From the NCBI RefSeq assembly GCF_014251655.1, contig NZ_CP059225.1, positions 480,028 to 544,027 of the forward strand: a stretch of 64,000 nucleotides of DNA, read 5' to 3'. Positions 41,783 to 51,306 of this stretch are shown here, in pieces. Position 1 is the first letter of the stretch. Each line of letters opens with the position of its first letter. The position numbers and the translations under genes were made by a program. This DNA comes from Blattabacterium cuenoti (GTDB taxonomy: Bacteria > Bacteroidota > Bacteroidia > Flavobacteriales > Blattabacteriaceae). The notes beneath the pieces were generated by a model. That model had not been told where the DNA came from. It ran no database searches and was given only the letters and a program-made list of their open reading frames with translations.

Positions 41783-43138
41783 TTTACTTCTTATAATTAC
41801 AGTTTTACAATTAGAAAATTCTTTGATAGATAAAGTCGATAATTCTCTTCCATATCCAGATTTTTTTACTCCTCCAAAAGGAAAACGAGGATCTGATTTT
41901 ACAAGATCATTAATGAATATCATTCCTGTATTTATTCGTTTAGATAATTCTTCTGCTTTTTCTAAATCTTTCGTCCAAATAGATGCTCCAAGTCCATAAG
42001 ATGTATTATTAACAATATAAGGAATTTCTATTTCTTTATAAAAAATAGAAACAATTCCTATTGGTCCAAAAATTTCTTCTTTTTTTACTACTAAATTATC
42101 ATGTTCTACTTTCAATAAAGAAGGAGAAAAAAAATTTCCATCTTTACTAGTTTCTAGACATATTTTTCCTCCGTTTAATATTATATTCTTATACTGTTGA
42201 TATAGTTTTTCAGATAGATCAGAACGAGATATATATCCTATTTTAGTAGATTCTTTATATAAATCTTCTCTACAATATTTTTTCATTTCTTGAATGACTA
42301 TATCTATAAAATCATCAACAATCGATTCTTCTACAATGAATCTTTTTGCTGAAATACATGTTTGTCCTGTATTATTCAATCTAGATTCTGTAGCTAATTT
42401 TGCTGTTTTTTTTAAATTTTCAACATCTTTCATAACTACAAAAGCATCATTTCCTCCTAATTCCAAAACAGATTTCTTCACATATTTTCCAGCTAATGAT
42501 CCTATAATACTACCAGATAAAGAACTTCCTGTAAATGTAACCCCTTGTATTATGTCACTAGCTATAACTGATTCTATTTGATTATCTTCAATTAATAAAA
42601 TTTGAAAAACTCCTTTAGGAAAACCTGATTCTGTAAATATCTTTTCCAAAAGTAAAGCAGATCCAGCTGTATTAAGAGCTGGTTTAATAAGAATAACATT
42701 TCCTAATAATAAATTAGGAATAGTAGACCTAATAATTTGCCAAATTGGATAATTCCAAGGTATAATTCCTAATATAGATCCTATAGATTCGAATCGAATA
42801 TAAGATTTTTCATATTCAGTTAACATTTTTTTAAAAAAAATGGATTCTTTCAATTCACTATAATATTGACATAAATTAATACTTTTATTAACTTCTGCAA
42901 AAGACTGACTGATAGGTTTTCCCATCTCTTTAGTGATCAAATAAGCTATAATATCTATAGTTTCTTTCATACAAGAATATAATTTTATCAAAGATAAAAT
43001 TTTAGATTCAAAGGGATCATCCTTCCATTTTTTGTATGCATAAAAAGCTGTAGATAATTTATTATTAATCTCTTTTTCAGATAGGAAATAATAAGTATTT
43101 AAAACACTATTGTCTACAGGATTAATAGTTCGAAACAT
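41777..43138 (-). CDS. Aldehyde dehydrogenase, succinate-semialdehyde dehydrogenase-like
   Basis: An NAD(P)-dependent aldehyde dehydrogenase of 453 residues. IPWNYPIWQ (126-134) and KPALNTAGSA (152-161) are cofactor-site segments. The general base is E226 in LELGGNDAFV, and the nucleophile is C261 in NTGQTCISAKR. The C-terminal PFGGVKKSGYGRE is typical of the SSADH/GabD-Sad group, and family members of this length act on succinate semialdehyde. In a genome with reduced central metabolism such an enzyme could feed succinate to complex II; that link is inference. No transaminase gene adjoins it. It lies two bases from sufE on the same strand. Confidence 0.87.
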   Translation of the reverse strand: MFRTINPVDNSVLNTYYFLSEKEINNKLSTAFYAYKKWKDDPFESKILSLIKLYSCMKETIDIIAYLITKEMGKPISQSFAEVNKSINLCQYYSELKESIFFKKMLTEYEKSYIRFESIGSILGIIPWNYPIWQIIRSTIPNLLLGNVILIKPALNTAGSALLLEKIFTESGFPKGVFQILLIEDNQIESVIASDIIQGVTFTGSSLSGSIIGSLAGKYVKKSVLELGGNDAFVVMKDVENLKKTAKLATESRLNNTGQTCISAKRFIVEESIVDDFIDIVIQEMKKYCREDLYKESTKIGYISRSDLSEKLYQQYKNIILNGGKICLETSKDGNFFSPSLLKVEHDNLVVKKEEIFGPIGIVSIFYKEIEIPYIVNNTSYGLGASIWTKDLEKAEELSKRINTGMIFINDLVKSDPRFPFGGVKKSGYGRELSTLSIKEFSNCKTVIIRSKL

Positions 43139-43139
43139 T

Positions 43140-43619
43140 TCATTTTTTATTTAAAATTCTGTCATTTACATTCGATCCAAAAGAAATTTGAGCATTAAAA
43201 GCTATGGCATAAAATTTGATTTTTTTTAGAAATAAAAATATTCCATTAGCTCTAATAGGAGATAAAAATGTTTGAAATCCTATTTCATAAATGAAATTAG
43301 CATTTGATGAAATAATTTCAAATGGAAAAAGTCCTGAATAAACACGAATCATAAGGGCGGCTATTCCTCTAGGTAGGATAGCTTCACTATCTGCATCAAA
43401 AAAAATACGACGATTTTCCAATCTAGCATCTAGCCATACTTTAGACTGACACCCATTAATTAACTTATCCTCAGATCTAAATATATCTGATTTTTTTGGT
43501 AAATTTTTTCCTATTTCAATAAGATACTCATATTTTTCTTCCCAATTTTTTAATATATAAAATTCTTTTTTTATTATTTCTTCTTTTTTATGTAAAGTCA
43601 TTTCTAAATTTTTAGACAA
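43140..43619 (-). CDS. sufE: SufE-family sulfur acceptor
   Basis: SufE takes the persulfide from a SufS-type cysteine desulfurase and passes it to the SufBCD scaffold. The acceptor cysteine is C57 in INGCQSKVW, the family signature. EEKYEYLIEIGKNLP at the N-terminus and the NANFIYEIGFQTFLSPIRANG region are also typical. At 159 residues it is full length. No other suf gene lies nearby; the desulfurase at 5.6-6.8 kb is the only other sulfur-transfer gene in the window. It is read between metE and the aldehyde dehydrogenase. Confidence 0.92.
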   Translation of the reverse strand: MSKNLEMTLHKKEEIIKKEFYILKNWEEKYEYLIEIGKNLPKKSDIFRSEDKLINGCQSKVWLDARLENRRIFFDADSEAILPRGIAALMIRVYSGLFPFEIISSNANFIYEIGFQTFLSPIRANGIFLFLKKIKFYAIAFNAQISFGSNVNDRILNKK

Positions 43620-43666
43620 ATATAGAAATATACTTTCTATGTATTTTAAGTTGTAAATAACTAGAT

Positions 43667-45964
43667 TTACTTAGTAATAAGTTTTACTCTTGCTTTTTTA
43701 GCAGCTTCTGTCATATTTTTAAGAGATTCTAATACTTCTTTCCATTTTCTAGTTTTTAATCCACAATCTGGATTAATCCAAATATTTCTAATCGGCAATA
43801 TTTTTGAAGCTTTTTTTATTAAATCAAAAATTTCTTCTTTAGTAATAATTCTTGGAGAATGAATATCATAGACGCCTGGTCCTATTTCATTAGGATAAGA
43901 AAATTTAGAAAAGGCTTTTAATAGCTCCATCTTAGATCTAGAAGTTTCCATAGTAATAACATCGGCATCCATATCGGCAATATATTCTAATATATTATTA
44001 AATTCACTGTAACACATATGTGTATGTATTTGAGTATCATCTTTTACTCCACTCGAAGAAAGACGAAAAGCCTTAATAGACCAATCAAAATAAGATTTCC
44101 AATTTTTTTTCTTCAAAGGTAATCCTTCTCTAAGAGCAGGTTCGTCTATTTGTATAATTTTAATTCCAGATTTTTCTAAGGATAACACTTCTTCTCTCAT
44201 AGACCAAGCTATTTGATAAGCAGTATGAAAAATAGGTTGATCATCCCTAACAAAAGACCATTGTAAAATAGTAACAGGTCCCGTTAACATCCCTTTCATT
44301 AATTTTTTAGTTTTAGATTGAGCAAAACAAATCCAATCAACAGTCATATCTCCATTTCTACTAATATCTCCATAAATGATAGGAGGTTTAACACATCGAC
44401 TTCCATAACTTTGAACCCATCCGTTTTCAGTAGAAAGTATTCCTTTTAATTTATCTGAAAAATATTCTACCATATCAGTTCTCTCAAATTCTCCATGAAC
44501 AAGAACATCTAAATTCAAAAATTCTTGTTTTTTAATAACATCTACAATAAAACATTTAATTTTTTGATGATATTCTTTTTTACTTAATTCTTTTTTTCTA
44601 TATTTATTTCGTAAACTACGTATTTCTTTTGTTTGTGGAAAAGATCCTATCGTAGTAGTTGGAAATAGAGGAAGACGAAATTTTTCTTGTTGTTTCTTTT
44701 GTCTAATATAAAAAGGATTTTCTCTTTTTATATCATTTTCTGAAATTTTCATAGTTCTTTCTTTCACTTTTTTATCATGAATAATAGAAGAACCTTTGTT
44801 TTTTTCCATTAAATGAGAATTTTCAAATAGAAGATCCCTATTCCCTTCAATAATCTTTTCTAAGTCATTTAACTCATAAATTTTTTGTTTAGCAAAAGAC
44901 ATTTTATTTTTTACATCTTTATGAATAAAATTTTCATATTCTACATCTATTGGTACATGCAATAGTGAACAATTTGGAGCAATCATGACACGATTTTCTC
45001 CTATGTATTTTATTGTTTTTTCTATTTTTTTTATAGAACTATTATAGTTATTTTTCCATATATTTCTTCCATTAATAATTCCTAATGATAAAAACATTTC
45101 AGATTCTTTAACAAAAGAAAGAATTTTTTCTAATTGATTTGAATCTTCCACTAAATCTATATGTAAGGCCTTTACGAAAAAATCTGAAAGAAGAGAAATA
45201 TTTTCTGAAATTCCATCAAAATAAGAAGTTAGCAAAATATTCATTTCTGAACACAATATAGATATTTCTTTATAAGCATATCGAAAAACTTCTTTTTCTT
45301 TTTCGGACATATCTAAAACTAGAATAGGTTCATCTAGTTGAATCCAGTTAACTCCTTGATTTTTTAATTTATGAATAATTTCTATATAAACAGGAACAAT
45401 ATTTTCAATTAAATCCATTTTTTGAAAATATGGATCCTTTTCTTTTCCTAAAAAAAGATAGGATACAGGTCCAATTAGTACAGGTTTTATTTTTCTTACT
45501 GATTTTAATAATTTTTGGGATTCTTTTAATTCATCAAAAATTTTATTTGAAAAAATAGAAAATTTTTGATTTTTATTAAATTCAGGAACTATATAATGAT
45601 AATTAGTATTAAACCATTTAGTCATTTCCATCGCTTTTATATCCCATTTATTTTTTTGAAAACCTCTAGCCATAGAAAAATATAAGTCAATATGATCCTT
45701 AATAATTGGTATATCTAGATAAGATTCCGGAATTACTCCTAATAATAAAGACATATCTAGAACATGATCATAAAAACTAAAATCATTGCATGGAATTAAA
45801 TCTAAACCTGACCTTTCTTGCTCTTTCCAATTATCTTCTCTTATTTTATTTCCTATTTCAAACAAATTATTTGAATCAATTTTGTTTGACCAATAATCCT
45901 CACAAGCTTTTTTTAATTCTCTTCGTATTCCTATTCGAGGATAACCTAAATTATGTTTCAGCAT
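43667..45964 (-). CDS. metE: Cobalamin-independent methionine synthase
   Basis: MetE transfers the methyl group of 5-methyltetrahydrofolate-triglutamate to homocysteine, making methionine without B12. Two barrel domains are complete over 765 residues. The N-terminal half begins GYPRIGIRRELKKACEDYW. The catalytic C-terminal half begins TTTIGSFPQTKEIR at about 440 and holds the zinc ligands in HTHMCYSEFN and NPDCGLKTRKW, plus QIDEPALREG. The start at MLKHNLGYPRIG is standard. Methionine supply fits an insect nutritional symbiont. It is read after the GlmU-like gene, 21 bases apart, and before sufE. Confidence 0.96.
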   Translation of the reverse strand: MLKHNLGYPRIGIRRELKKACEDYWSNKIDSNNLFEIGNKIREDNWKEQERSGLDLIPCNDFSFYDHVLDMSLLLGVIPESYLDIPIIKDHIDLYFSMARGFQKNKWDIKAMEMTKWFNTNYHYIVPEFNKNQKFSIFSNKIFDELKESQKLLKSVRKIKPVLIGPVSYLFLGKEKDPYFQKMDLIENIVPVYIEIIHKLKNQGVNWIQLDEPILVLDMSEKEKEVFRYAYKEISILCSEMNILLTSYFDGISENISLLSDFFVKALHIDLVEDSNQLEKILSFVKESEMFLSLGIINGRNIWKNNYNSSIKKIEKTIKYIGENRVMIAPNCSLLHVPIDVEYENFIHKDVKNKMSFAKQKIYELNDLEKIIEGNRDLLFENSHLMEKNKGSSIIHDKKVKERTMKISENDIKRENPFYIRQKKQQEKFRLPLFPTTTIGSFPQTKEIRSLRNKYRKKELSKKEYHQKIKCFIVDVIKKQEFLNLDVLVHGEFERTDMVEYFSDKLKGILSTENGWVQSYGSRCVKPPIIYGDISRNGDMTVDWICFAQSKTKKLMKGMLTGPVTILQWSFVRDDQPIFHTAYQIAWSMREEVLSLEKSGIKIIQIDEPALREGLPLKKKNWKSYFDWSIKAFRLSSSGVKDDTQIHTHMCYSEFNNILEYIADMDADVITMETSRSKMELLKAFSKFSYPNEIGPGVYDIHSPRIITKEEIFDLIKKASKILPIRNIWINPDCGLKTRKWKEVLESLKNMTEAAKKARVKLITK

Positions 45965-45985
45965 ATAAAAATTTTTTCTTTTTTT

Positions 45986-47191
45986 TTAAATATCTAATGA
46001 ATTATACAAATATTCTAAAATGTTCCTGTCTAAAATAGAAAAATTTACATTCCTACGATCCATTGCAATTTCAGCAGTTTTACAAATATGATCAAAAGGT
46101 ATTTTTTCACGATTCTGTATTCCTCCTAAAGAAAATGAAGGAATAAATCTAGGTGGAAATCCAAATCCAAAAATACTAGAATTTACCCCTATCATCGTTG
46201 CTGTATTAAATTGAGTATTTATTGCGGATTTAGAATGGTCTCCCATAATTATTCCAAAAAATAGTATATCAACAGGAAAAAAATCTTTTTTTTCATAATT
46301 CCAAACTGTAACCTTACGATAATCATTTCTTAAATTAGAGATATTAGTTCCAGCTCCTAAATTACACCATTCCCCTAAAATAGCATTTCCTAAAAATCCA
46401 TCATGAACTTTATTAGAATAAGAAAAAATAACAGAATTTATAATTTCTCCTCCTATCTTACAAAAGGGACCAATAGATGTTCCTCCGTATATTTTTGATC
46501 CTATATTTAATGTCACATTTTTTCCAATAGAAACAGGTCCTATAATCACAGATCCTTCTCTAATGGTTACTTTTTTATCAATATAAATTGGTCCAAATTG
46601 AGCATTAAGAACAATATTATTAGTTTTTATATCTTCCTCCAAAAAAATTTTTTCTTTGCAAATAACATAGTTTTTACCCAATAAAGAAAAAGATTTTTTT
46701 CCTTTTGTTAAAAGCATAAAGTCCTTTTTTAATACATATTCATTATTAATAAATATATCCCATGGATATTGGATATGAACAATTTTTTTTATATTATATA
46801 TTTTACTATAATCATTTTTATTTCCAAGTTTCAAATGAATTTTTTTTTCATATTCTTCATAAGAAAAAAAATCTTTTCTGATAACTATAATTTTTTGATT
46901 AAAAAAAACGACCTCGTTTTCTTTTAAAGAAAAAATTATTTGAATTAATTCTTCATTCGGAATAAACGAAGAGTTAATCAATAAAATATTTTTATAATAT
47001 TTTTTAGTTTTTTTTGAATATTTCTTAGAAAGAAATGGCTGTGTAATAATGTCTACCGATTTTTCTCCCATCAATTTTTCCCATCTTTCTTTTATAGTAA
47101 ATAAACCCAATCTAATTTCAGATACAGGTCTAGTTAACGTTAGAGGAAACAAATTTTTCCATTCTATTCCATCGTATAATATGAAATCCAT
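45986..47191 (-). CDS. GlmU-like sugar nucleotidyltransferase with left-handed beta-helix
   Basis: A 401-residue protein related to GlmU-type bifunctional sugar-phosphate enzymes. The C-terminal half (about 185-380) has hexapeptide repeats of a left-handed beta-helix, for example IYIDKKVTIREGSVIIGPVS and IGKNVTLNIGSKIYG, and the acetyltransferase-like segment GAGTNISNLRNDY. The N-terminal half resembles the nucleotidyltransferase fold, yet the usual LAAGxGTRM loop is absent; it reads FPLTLTRPVSEIRLG. This form is typical of Bacteroidota and its reaction is not established. It could supply UDP-GlcNAc for murA, but that is inference. It lies between rpmE2 and metE. Confidence 0.8.
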   Translation of the reverse strand: MDFILYDGIEWKNLFPLTLTRPVSEIRLGLFTIKERWEKLMGEKSVDIITQPFLSKKYSKKTKKYYKNILLINSSFIPNEELIQIIFSLKENEVVFFNQKIIVIRKDFFSYEEYEKKIHLKLGNKNDYSKIYNIKKIVHIQYPWDIFINNEYVLKKDFMLLTKGKKSFSLLGKNYVICKEKIFLEEDIKTNNIVLNAQFGPIYIDKKVTIREGSVIIGPVSIGKNVTLNIGSKIYGGTSIGPFCKIGGEIINSVIFSYSNKVHDGFLGNAILGEWCNLGAGTNISNLRNDYRKVTVWNYEKKDFFPVDILFFGIIMGDHSKSAINTQFNTATMIGVNSSIFGFGFPPRFIPSFSLGGIQNREKIPFDHICKTAEIAMDRRNVNFSILDRNILEYLYNSLDI

Positions 47192-47206
47192 ATTTAATTA
47201 ATTACA

Positions 47207-47461
47207 TTAAAATTTTTTGTATTTCTCATACTTTTTCTTGAATTTTTCCGCTGGACCTGTTTTTACCAAATATTTTTTCTCTCCAGTAAAAAACGGATGA
47301 GAATAACTAGATATTTCCATTTTATATAACGGATAATTATCTCCATCTATTTGTATAAAATCTTTCGTATTTACAGTAGATCTACAAATAATAATTTTAT
47401 CATTATTAATATCTTTGAAAACAACAAGTCTATAATTTTCCGGATGTATTTTTTTTCTCAT
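47207..47461 (-). CDS. rpmE2: 50S ribosomal protein L31 type B
   Basis: A large-subunit protein of 84 residues in its zinc-free form. KKIHPENYRLVVFKDI at the N-terminus and SHPFFTGEKKYL are diagnostic for type B. The cysteines of the zinc-binding type A are absent (only one cysteine, outside the CxxC pattern). It is followed by the GlmU-like gene 15 bases downstream and preceded by the KAS III-like gene 11 bases upstream. Independence from zinc agrees with limited metal supply but is normal in Flavobacteriia. Confidence 0.94.
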   Translation of the reverse strand: MRKKIHPENYRLVVFKDINNDKIIICRSTVNTKDFIQIDGDNYPLYKMEISSYSHPFFTGEKKYLVKTGPAEKFKKKYEKYKKF

Positions 47462-47472
47462 ATTTATTAAAC

Positions 47473-48579
47473 TTATTTTTTTTCTTTTGGAAAACGGTAA
47501 ATCATTCCATTGATATTCATTCCAGCTCCTAAAGAAGTCATTAATATAGTATCTCCAGGTTTTATTTCATGAGGAGGCATTTTACCCTGTAAAATTAAAT
47601 CTAACAAAGTAGGAATAGTGGCTACAGAAGAATTTCCAAATTTTTGTATACTCATTGGCATAATTTTCGTATAAAAATCCATGTTTAAAGATGTACAATT
47701 ATACAATTTCAATAATCTTTTTAAAATAGCATAATCCATTTTTGCATTAGCTTGATGAATAAGAATTTTCTTAATATCTTTTAGATGTAAATTAACGTGG
47801 TCCAATATATTTTTCAACATGTTTGGAACTTCCGTTAATGCATATTCATATATTCTTCTTCCATTCATTTTAATATTAACTAAAGATTTTTTATAATTAG
47901 GATTTAAAGAAGGACCATTAGTCAAATAATATAATTCTTTATTATTGTTACATTGACTATCATAATGTATAATCCCATCTCCTTCATATTCTATATCTAC
48001 TTCTATTCCTGATAAAACGGCCGCTCCTGCCCCATCTGAAAAAATCATGGAATTTTTATCATGAGGATCAATCACTTTTGATAAAGTTTCAGAACTTGTA
48101 ATTAATATATTTTTAGCATATTTAGATCTCAATAGTTGATCAGCTAGAATCATCCCTTCTATCCAACCAGGGCACCCAAAAATCATATCATATGGTCTAC
48201 ATTTTTTATTTTTTATTTGAAGTTTATTTTTTACTCTAGCTGCTATAGAAGGCATTAAATCCGATTGAAAAGAAATGGGATGAATATCTCCATAATTGTG
48301 AGCGGATATGATATAATCTATTTTTTCTTTATAAATCTTAGAATTTTTTATAGCTCGTTTTGCTGCAATTGTAGCAATATCAGAGTTCAATAAATTTTTT
48401 TTTAGATATCTCCTTTCTTCTATTTCCGTTATATGTTGAAATTTTTTAATAATTTCTTCATTGGATTTTTCGATTATTACTCCTTTTTTATCATAAAACT
48501 TATGTTTAAAAAAATGATTATTTTTTATAATTCCTTTTGGCAAATAATGCCCAGTTCCTGTAATGATTGATCGAATCAT
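47473..48579 (-). CDS. 3-oxoacyl-ACP synthase III-like protein (KAS III / FabH fold)
   Basis: A thiolase-fold condensing enzyme of 368 residues. The catalytic triad expected for KAS III is present: C136 in FGCPGW, H275 in IHQANAKM and N316 in FGNSSVAT. SDGAGAAVLSG and TSLGAGMNINGM are also typical. It is about 40-50 residues longer than E. coli FabH and begins TGTGHYLPKG with an insertion near residues 25-50. It could prime fatty acid synthesis or serve another condensation. A canonical fabH would normally sit with plsX or rpmF, which are not here, so I give no symbol. It is divergent from ubiE/menG over 110 bases. Confidence 0.85.
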   Translation of the reverse strand: MIRSIITGTGHYLPKGIIKNNHFFKHKFYDKKGVIIEKSNEEIIKKFQHITEIEERRYLKKNLLNSDIATIAAKRAIKNSKIYKEKIDYIISAHNYGDIHPISFQSDLMPSIAARVKNKLQIKNKKCRPYDMIFGCPGWIEGMILADQLLRSKYAKNILITSSETLSKVIDPHDKNSMIFSDGAGAAVLSGIEVDIEYEGDGIIHYDSQCNNNKELYYLTNGPSLNPNYKKSLVNIKMNGRRIYEYALTEVPNMLKNILDHVNLHLKDIKKILIHQANAKMDYAILKRLLKLYNCTSLNMDFYTKIMPMSIQKFGNSSVATIPTLLDLILQGKMPPHEIKPGDTILMTSLGAGMNINGMIYRFPKEKK

Positions 48580-48689
48580 TTTTTTAATAATAGAATAAAA
48601 ATTTAAAAAAAATTAATGACAAAGTAAAAAAAATAAAATTATTTAACAAAGAATTAAATCCCATTTTTTATTCATAATTTTATAATCTT

Positions 48690-49424
48690 ATGAAAAAATA
48701 TTCTCTTTCTTCTAAATCTAAAGAAGTACAAAAAATGTTTAATCATATTTCTAGTAGGTATGATTTAATTAATCATATATTATCTTTTGGTATAGATTTT
48801 TTATGGAGAAAAAAAGTCATTCATCTATTGAATGTATTTAAGAAAGAAAAAATTTCTAATATACTAGACTTAGCTACCGGAACTGGAGATTTAGCCATAT
48901 TATTAGCAACTAAATTTAATAATGCTAATGTGATAGGTTTAGATCCGTCCAAAAATATGTTAAAAATAGCTGAAAATAAAATAAAAAATCATGATTTAGA
49001 AAAAAGAATAAAAGTAATTCAAGGATTTTCTCAAAAAATGCCATTTGAAAATAATATTTTTGATATAGTAACTATTTCTTTCGGATTAAGAAATTTTCAA
49101 TATATTCATTTATCTATGAGAGAAATATATAGAATTTTAAAACCTTTAGGAATATTAGGAATATTAGAATTTTCTAATCCTTCCAACTATTGGATAAAAA
49201 AAATATATAATTTCTATTCTCATTTCATAATGAGAAAAATAGGAGGGTTGTTATCTAACAATTATAACGCTTATAATTATTTAAAAGAATCTATTCAATC
49301 CTTTTCCTATTTTTGTGAAAAAAAAATGAATAAACTTTTAAAATATCATCAATTTGATACAATATACATACAAAAATATACTTTTGGAATTGTGACTATT
49401 TATTTTTATTTGAAAAAAACTTAA
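48690..49424 (+). CDS. ubiE: Demethylmenaquinone / ubiquinone C-methyltransferase
   Basis: An SAM-dependent methyltransferase that makes the last step of menaquinone synthesis (MenG activity), since Bacteroidota use menaquinone. The N-terminal MFNHISSRYDLINHILSFGIDFLWR is the UbiE/MenG signature in two abutting parts. The SAM loop is LDLATGTGDLA, and SFGLRNF lies further on. At 244 residues it is full length. It starts the plus-strand run that ends at rpoD. It would support electron transfer from complex II. Confidence 0.94.
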   Translation: MKKYSLSSKSKEVQKMFNHISSRYDLINHILSFGIDFLWRKKVIHLLNVFKKEKISNILDLATGTGDLAILLATKFNNANVIGLDPSKNMLKIAENKIKNHDLEKRIKVIQGFSQKMPFENNIFDIVTISFGLRNFQYIHLSMREIYRILKPLGILGILEFSNPSNYWIKKIYNFYSHFIMRKIGGLLSNNYNAYNYLKESIQSFSYFCEKKMNKLLKYHQFDTIYIQKYTFGIVTIYFYLKKT

Positions 49425-49459
49425 AAGATAATTTTTCATCTACTTTAAACTTTATTCCG

Positions 49460-50974
49460 ATGATCAAATATTTATGTGGATATTTTACATCTTCTTTTCT
49501 TAAAAAAAGAATAAAAAATATAGAATCTTTTATGCGTTATCCTATAGAAATTCAGAATCAATTAATTCATCAATTAATTTTTTACGCTAGAGATACTGAA
49601 TTTGGAAAAAAATATGGATTCCGTGATATAAAAAAATATCAACAATTTGATGAAAGAATTCCCCTATGTAAATATTCGGATTTAAAATCTATCATTAAAA
49701 GAATCCGAAAAGGGGAAAAAAATATCCTTTGGCCAGGATCCGTTAAATGGTTCGCTAAATCTTCTGGAACTACAAATGCAAGAAGTAAATATATTCCTGT
49801 TACTTCATTTTCTATGAACGAATGTCATTATAAAGCGGGAAAAGATCTATTATCTATTTATATACATAATCATCCAAAAACAAAAATATTTTTTGGAAAA
49901 GCAGTTCGTTTAGGAGGAAGCCATAAATTGTATAAAAATTATAATACGTTTTATGGAGACTTGTCTTCTATTCTAATTAAGAATATGCCTTTTTGGGCCG
50001 ATTATATTTGTATTCCTGGTAAGGAAATAGCTTTAATGAGCGAATGGGAAAAAAAATTAGAAAATATTATAATAAAAACCGTAAATAAAGACGTTCGTAT
50101 TATGCTTGGGGTTTGTTCTTGGATATTGATCCTTTTAAATAAATTTTTGAAAAAATTTAATAAAAAAAAAATTAACGAAATATGGCCTAACATAGAAGTA
50201 ATATTTCATGGAGGAGTAAGTTTAACTCCTTATATTCATCAGTATGAGAATTTGTTCGAAAAATCTATTAATTACTATAATGTATATAGTGCTTCAGAAG
50301 GTTTTTTTGCTGTTCAAGATAAGAAAAATGTAGAAGATCTTTTACTTTTATTAAATCATGGAATTTTTTATGAATTTATTTCTGTTAAAGATATAAATGA
50401 ACCAAATCCTAAAATTTTATCCCTTGATAAGGTTGAATTGAATAAAAATTATGCACTTGTTATTTCTACCAATGCTGGATTATGGAGATATATAGTTGGA
50501 GATACTATTAGATTTACAAATTTATCTCCATATAGAATATCTATTTCAGGAAGAACTTCACATTATATTAATTCTTTTGGAGAAGAATTAATTATCGAAA
50601 ATGCAGAAAAAGCTTTAAACGTCGCTTGTATAAAAACAGATTCTATTATTCATGAATATACAGCTGGACCTATTTATATAAATAAAAAAAATTCGGGAGC
50701 TCATGAATGGATTATAGAATTTAAAAAACATCCCAAAAATTTAGTCGATTTTAGAGATATTTTAGATAAAGAATTAAAATTTTTGAATTCAGATTATGAT
50801 ACTAAACGATATAAAGATATTGTTTTAGGTCCACCTATTATATATGTAGCTAGAAATGGTTTATTTTATGATTGGTTAAAAAAACATAAAAAACTTGGAG
50901 GACAAAACAAAATACCTCGTTTATCTAATGATAGAAAATATATCGATTCCATTTTAAAAATGGAAAGGATATGA
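49460..50974 (+). CDS. GH3-family acyl-adenylate-forming enzyme
   Basis: A 504-residue protein of the GH3 superfamily, named from plant auxin-amido synthetases that adenylate a carboxylic acid and join it to an amino acid. Motif 1, the ATP loop, is AKSSGTTNARSKYIPVT (about 99-115). Motif 2 is YSASEGFFAVQ, and motif 3 is YIVGDTIRFT. PLCKYSDLKSIIKRI near the N-terminus is also a GH3 feature. Homologues occur across Bacteroidota, where the substrate is unknown. There is no sign of breakdown: ORF length and motifs are complete. It stands between ubiE/menG and rpsO, without a metabolic neighbour that would point to a role. Confidence 0.85.
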   Translation: MIKYLCGYFTSSFLKKRIKNIESFMRYPIEIQNQLIHQLIFYARDTEFGKKYGFRDIKKYQQFDERIPLCKYSDLKSIIKRIRKGEKNILWPGSVKWFAKSSGTTNARSKYIPVTSFSMNECHYKAGKDLLSIYIHNHPKTKIFFGKAVRLGGSHKLYKNYNTFYGDLSSILIKNMPFWADYICIPGKEIALMSEWEKKLENIIIKTVNKDVRIMLGVCSWILILLNKFLKKFNKKKINEIWPNIEVIFHGGVSLTPYIHQYENLFEKSINYYNVYSASEGFFAVQDKKNVEDLLLLLNHGIFYEFISVKDINEPNPKILSLDKVELNKNYALVISTNAGLWRYIVGDTIRFTNLSPYRISISGRTSHYINSFGEELIIENAEKALNVACIKTDSIIHEYTAGPIYINKKNSGAHEWIIEFKKHPKNLVDFRDILDKELKFLNSDYDTKRYKDIVLGPPIIYVARNGLFYDWLKKHKKLGGQNKIPRLSNDRKYIDSILKMERI

Positions 50975-51007
50975 TTATTAAAAACATTTATTTATAACTT
51001 GATCATT

Positions 51008-51274
51008 ATGACTATTATAGAGAAAAAAAAAGAAATATTCAAAACTTATGGAAAATCTATTCATGATACAGGATCTGTACAAGGACAAATTGCTTTATTT
51101 ACTTATAGAATCAATCATTTAAGTAGACATCTAAAAAATAATAAAAAAGATTTTAATACGGAAAGAACTTTAGTAAAATTAGTGGGTAAAAGAAAAAAAT
51201 TGTTAAAATATATAGAAAAACGTGATTTCAACAGTTATAAAAATATAATTAAACATTTAGGATTAAGAAAATAG
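51008..51274 (+). CDS. rpsO: 30S ribosomal protein S15
   Basis: A primary 16S rRNA-binding protein of the small subunit. The DTGSVQGQIALFTYRINHLSRHLKNN segment, split here by its helix turn, and LVGKRKKLLKYIEKRD are diagnostic. I use the ATG at 51008 (MTIIEKKKEIF), giving 88 residues; a TTG three codons upstream is in frame but not needed. It precedes pnp by 32 bases, the conserved rpsO-pnp pairing in which PNPase often affects the shared transcript. Confidence 0.95.
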   Translation: MTIIEKKKEIFKTYGKSIHDTGSVQGQIALFTYRINHLSRHLKNNKKDFNTERTLVKLVGKRKKLLKYIEKRDFNSYKNIIKHLGLRK

Positions 51275-51306
51275 CGTTTTACTACATTATTATTTAAAAA
51301 GAAAAT

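Noticed and set aside
42294-42581. 95-codon plus-strand frame opposite the aldehyde dehydrogenase
   Set aside because: Antisense to the conserved Cys/Glu active-site region; no independent support.
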